Source: Syntrophobacterales bacterium (GTDB taxonomy: Bacteria > Desulfobacterota > Syntrophobacteria > BM002). Taken from it: a DNA stretch of 6,591 nt. The stretch covers positions 1 to 6,591 of the forward strand of contig JAUVTM010000125.1 in assembly GCA_030601545.1 (NCBI GenBank), read 5' to 3'. Made by a program: the position numbers and the translations under genes. Numbering within the stretch: the stretch's first letter is position 1; each line of letters opens with the position of its first letter. Below are positions 5,496 to 6,591 of the stretch, one piece after another. Under the pieces are notes generated by a model. It searched no databases, was not told where the DNA came from, and worked only from the letters and a program-made list of their open reading frames with translations.

Positions 5496-6551
5496 CTAGA
5501 AAACCTGGATGTTGCCGGCGTCCACTTCGGCAATCACATTCTGGATACGGTCCCAAACATTATCGATCTCCGATTTTGACAGACCATATTGCAGTGTGCC
5601 ATCTGTGTACTTCGCACCCACTTTGGGGTCCAGGTTTTTCCCCACCGGTTTAGGTTGCAGAATTCCATTCTGGTCTAATTCAAGCTGGGCTATCACGGCC
5701 AGGAAATCCAGGTCCTGCCGCTGTATCTTGCGCAACCGCTCGATGGAATCCTGGCGCAGCGCCGGCACATAAATATTTTCCCACTGCAAAATGAAGAAAT
5801 TGTATGGCCAAAAACCAAAGGAAATGCCGTTGTCAATGGAGAATACCTGGCGCCGCTTGTCGTCCTTTGACACCAGGAATTGTCCCACCCGGGCATCGCG
5901 GTGCTGGATCAGGTAGGTGAGAAGATTAAAGTTGGACATAAAGTAGGCGTAGGTGGGATCTTCCAGAAAGCGCGACTCATCGTACAATTTGTCGGGAATT
6001 GTGACGTCCAACATCCAAATGGAAGCAAGGCCCAGAACGCAATCCGTTCCCTTTAGGGTCGCAGCAGCATACCCACCCCTCTTCTCATACTTATCACGGG
6101 ATATGCAGAGCGGAAGGGAAGTAGGCACCACGTAGTCTTCGGGGTCCAGAAAAAACTTCTGCACCTCATAAGCAGCAAGCTCTTTGCGCGGAGAGGTGTT
6201 GAAGCTGTCGACCCAGCCCGGGACGTTCTTCTTGAACTTCCACTTTATGTCCTTGCCACTCACTTCATCATGATTGATGAGGACCAAGGCGCCGGTCGTA
6301 CCATGTGCCGTCCTTTCCATCTCCTTCGCGGGTAATTTCCCTTCCTCCCATCTCTGGTATATTACGGTCTCCAGCTCCTTCGGGGTGAACTGCCAGTTGG
6401 GGAATTGACCTTTGACATTGGGAGAGGGGGCTTCCTTGAACTGTAGCTGGCGGTCCTCTACCTTGCCCCGGCCGGCGCAACCTGCGAAAGACCAAATGAA
6501 CACGAAAAAAAGAATGAATAAAAGTCCGAACCGAAGTGCGCTCTTTTTCAT
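5496..6551 (-). CDS. Lipoprotein with atypical kinase signature (FAM20C / PI4-kinase II-like)
   Basis: This 351-residue protein has a lipoprotein signal peptide: MKK start, Arg7, hydrophobic core 8-22 and lipobox FAGC with Cys25. The mature part shows landmarks of the atypical kinases related to FAM20C and type II phosphatidylinositol 4-kinases. There is a candidate nucleotide-binding segment, HGTTGALVLI (83-92), followed by KWKFKK (103-108, candidate Lys105 or Lys107). PRKELAAYEVQKFFL then VVPTSL (121-146) matches the E-x-x-A-Y...L...VP helix pattern, with Glu124 the candidate salt-bridge residue. HRDARVGQFLV (217-227) gives candidate catalytic Asp219, and FSIDNGISFG (237-246) gives candidate metal-binding Asp240. 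In the catalytic loop Gln224 stands where many relatives have Asn. This is the first gene of the - strand set, 16 bp before the transporter. The lipoprotein nature is firm; kinase activity is inferred from short motifs, and the protein could be a pseudokinase. Confidence 0.65.
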   Translation of the reverse strand: MKKSALRFGLLFILFFVFIWSFAGCAGRGKVEDRQLQFKEAPSPNVKGQFPNWQFTPKELETVIYQRWEEGKLPAKEMERTAHGTTGALVLINHDEVSGKDIKWKFKKNVPGWVDSFNTSPRKELAAYEVQKFFLDPEDYVVPTSLPLCISRDKYEKRGGYAAATLKGTDCVLGLASIWMLDVTIPDKLYDESRFLEDPTYAYFMSNFNLLTYLIQHRDARVGQFLVSKDDKRRQVFSIDNGISFGFWPYNFFILQWENIYVPALRQDSIERLRKIQRQDLDFLAVIAQLELDQNGILQPKPVGKNLDPKVGAKYTDGTLQYGLSKSEIDNVWDRIQNVIAEVDAGNIQVF

Positions 6552-6559
6552 CTCTCTTT

Positions 6560-6565
6560 CTCCTT
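6560..6565 (-). promoter_or_regulatory. Strong ribosome-binding site deciding the kinase-like lipoprotein start
   Basis: AAGGAG on the - strand lies 8 nt before the ATG at 6551. The resulting product begins MKKSALRFGLL, a normal lipoprotein signal peptide. An upstream in-frame ATG at 6581 would add ten residues (MITFSKGERE) coded by the ribosome-binding site itself, so it is not preferred. The promoter probably lies beyond the right edge. Confidence 0.8.
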
Positions 6566-6591
6566 TTGAAAAGGTGATCAAGATAATGCAC

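Noticed and set aside
5480..5533. Longer N terminus for the transporter (start at 5533)
   Set aside because: The added 18 residues overlap the upstream gene, whereas the ATG at 5479 has its own well-spaced Shine-Dalgarno site.
5297..5653. 118-codon open frame on the + strand
   Set aside because: It lies antisense across the junction of the transporter and kinase-like genes, shows no family motif, and is a by-product of GC-rich coding on the other strand.
6268..6591. 107-codon open frame on the - strand at the right edge
   Set aside because: Out of frame with the lipoprotein gene, which has the better ribosome-binding site and a convincing signal peptide.

Overview
The window carries five complete protein-coding genes, one gene fragment at the left edge, and an unusual amount of small repeat DNA packed into short intergenic gaps. 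It looks like chromosomal DNA from a free-living Gram-negative-type bacterium: two lipoproteins have classical lipoboxes, Shine-Dalgarno sites are good, and tracts of short dispersed repeats are present. A Desulfobacterota/deltaproteobacterial or candidate-phylum origin is only a guess. There is no rRNA, tRNA, CRISPR array or transposase gene.

Left block, + strand (1-3138). The 3' end of a probable pyruvate kinase is followed after 26 bp by a 706-residue phosphohexomutase (phosphoglucomutase/phosphomannomutase type). The pair suggests central sugar metabolism. A 95-bp element with perfect 18-bp inverted ends starts on the last base of the mutase stop codon. A 233-residue six-helix potassium channel with a TLGYGD filter follows it. 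This block looks more AT-rich by eye, at least from the mutase onward, than the right block.

Right block, - strand (3182-6551, transcribed right to left). The order of transcription is a lipoprotein with an atypical-kinase signature (FAM20C / type II PI4-kinase-like HRD...DNG), then 16 bp later a 12-helix transporter resembling ATP/ADP (NTP/NDP) translocases, then 66 bp later a lipoprotein tyrosine phosphatase of the Y_phosphatase3 type. Together they suggest an envelope phosphorylation module: a membrane-anchored kinase-like protein outside the cytoplasm, a nucleotide carrier that could supply its ATP, and an anchored phosphatase as counterpart. That reading is inference, but it is the most interesting content of the window.

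Repeat DNA. The phosphatase gene sits between two tracts of 7-bp repeats (AGATTNN) in opposite orientation. These tracts supply its own stop codon and the stop codon of the transporter. Its signal-peptide region contains a 42-bp, in-frame hairpin insertion bounded by 8-bp direct repeats.
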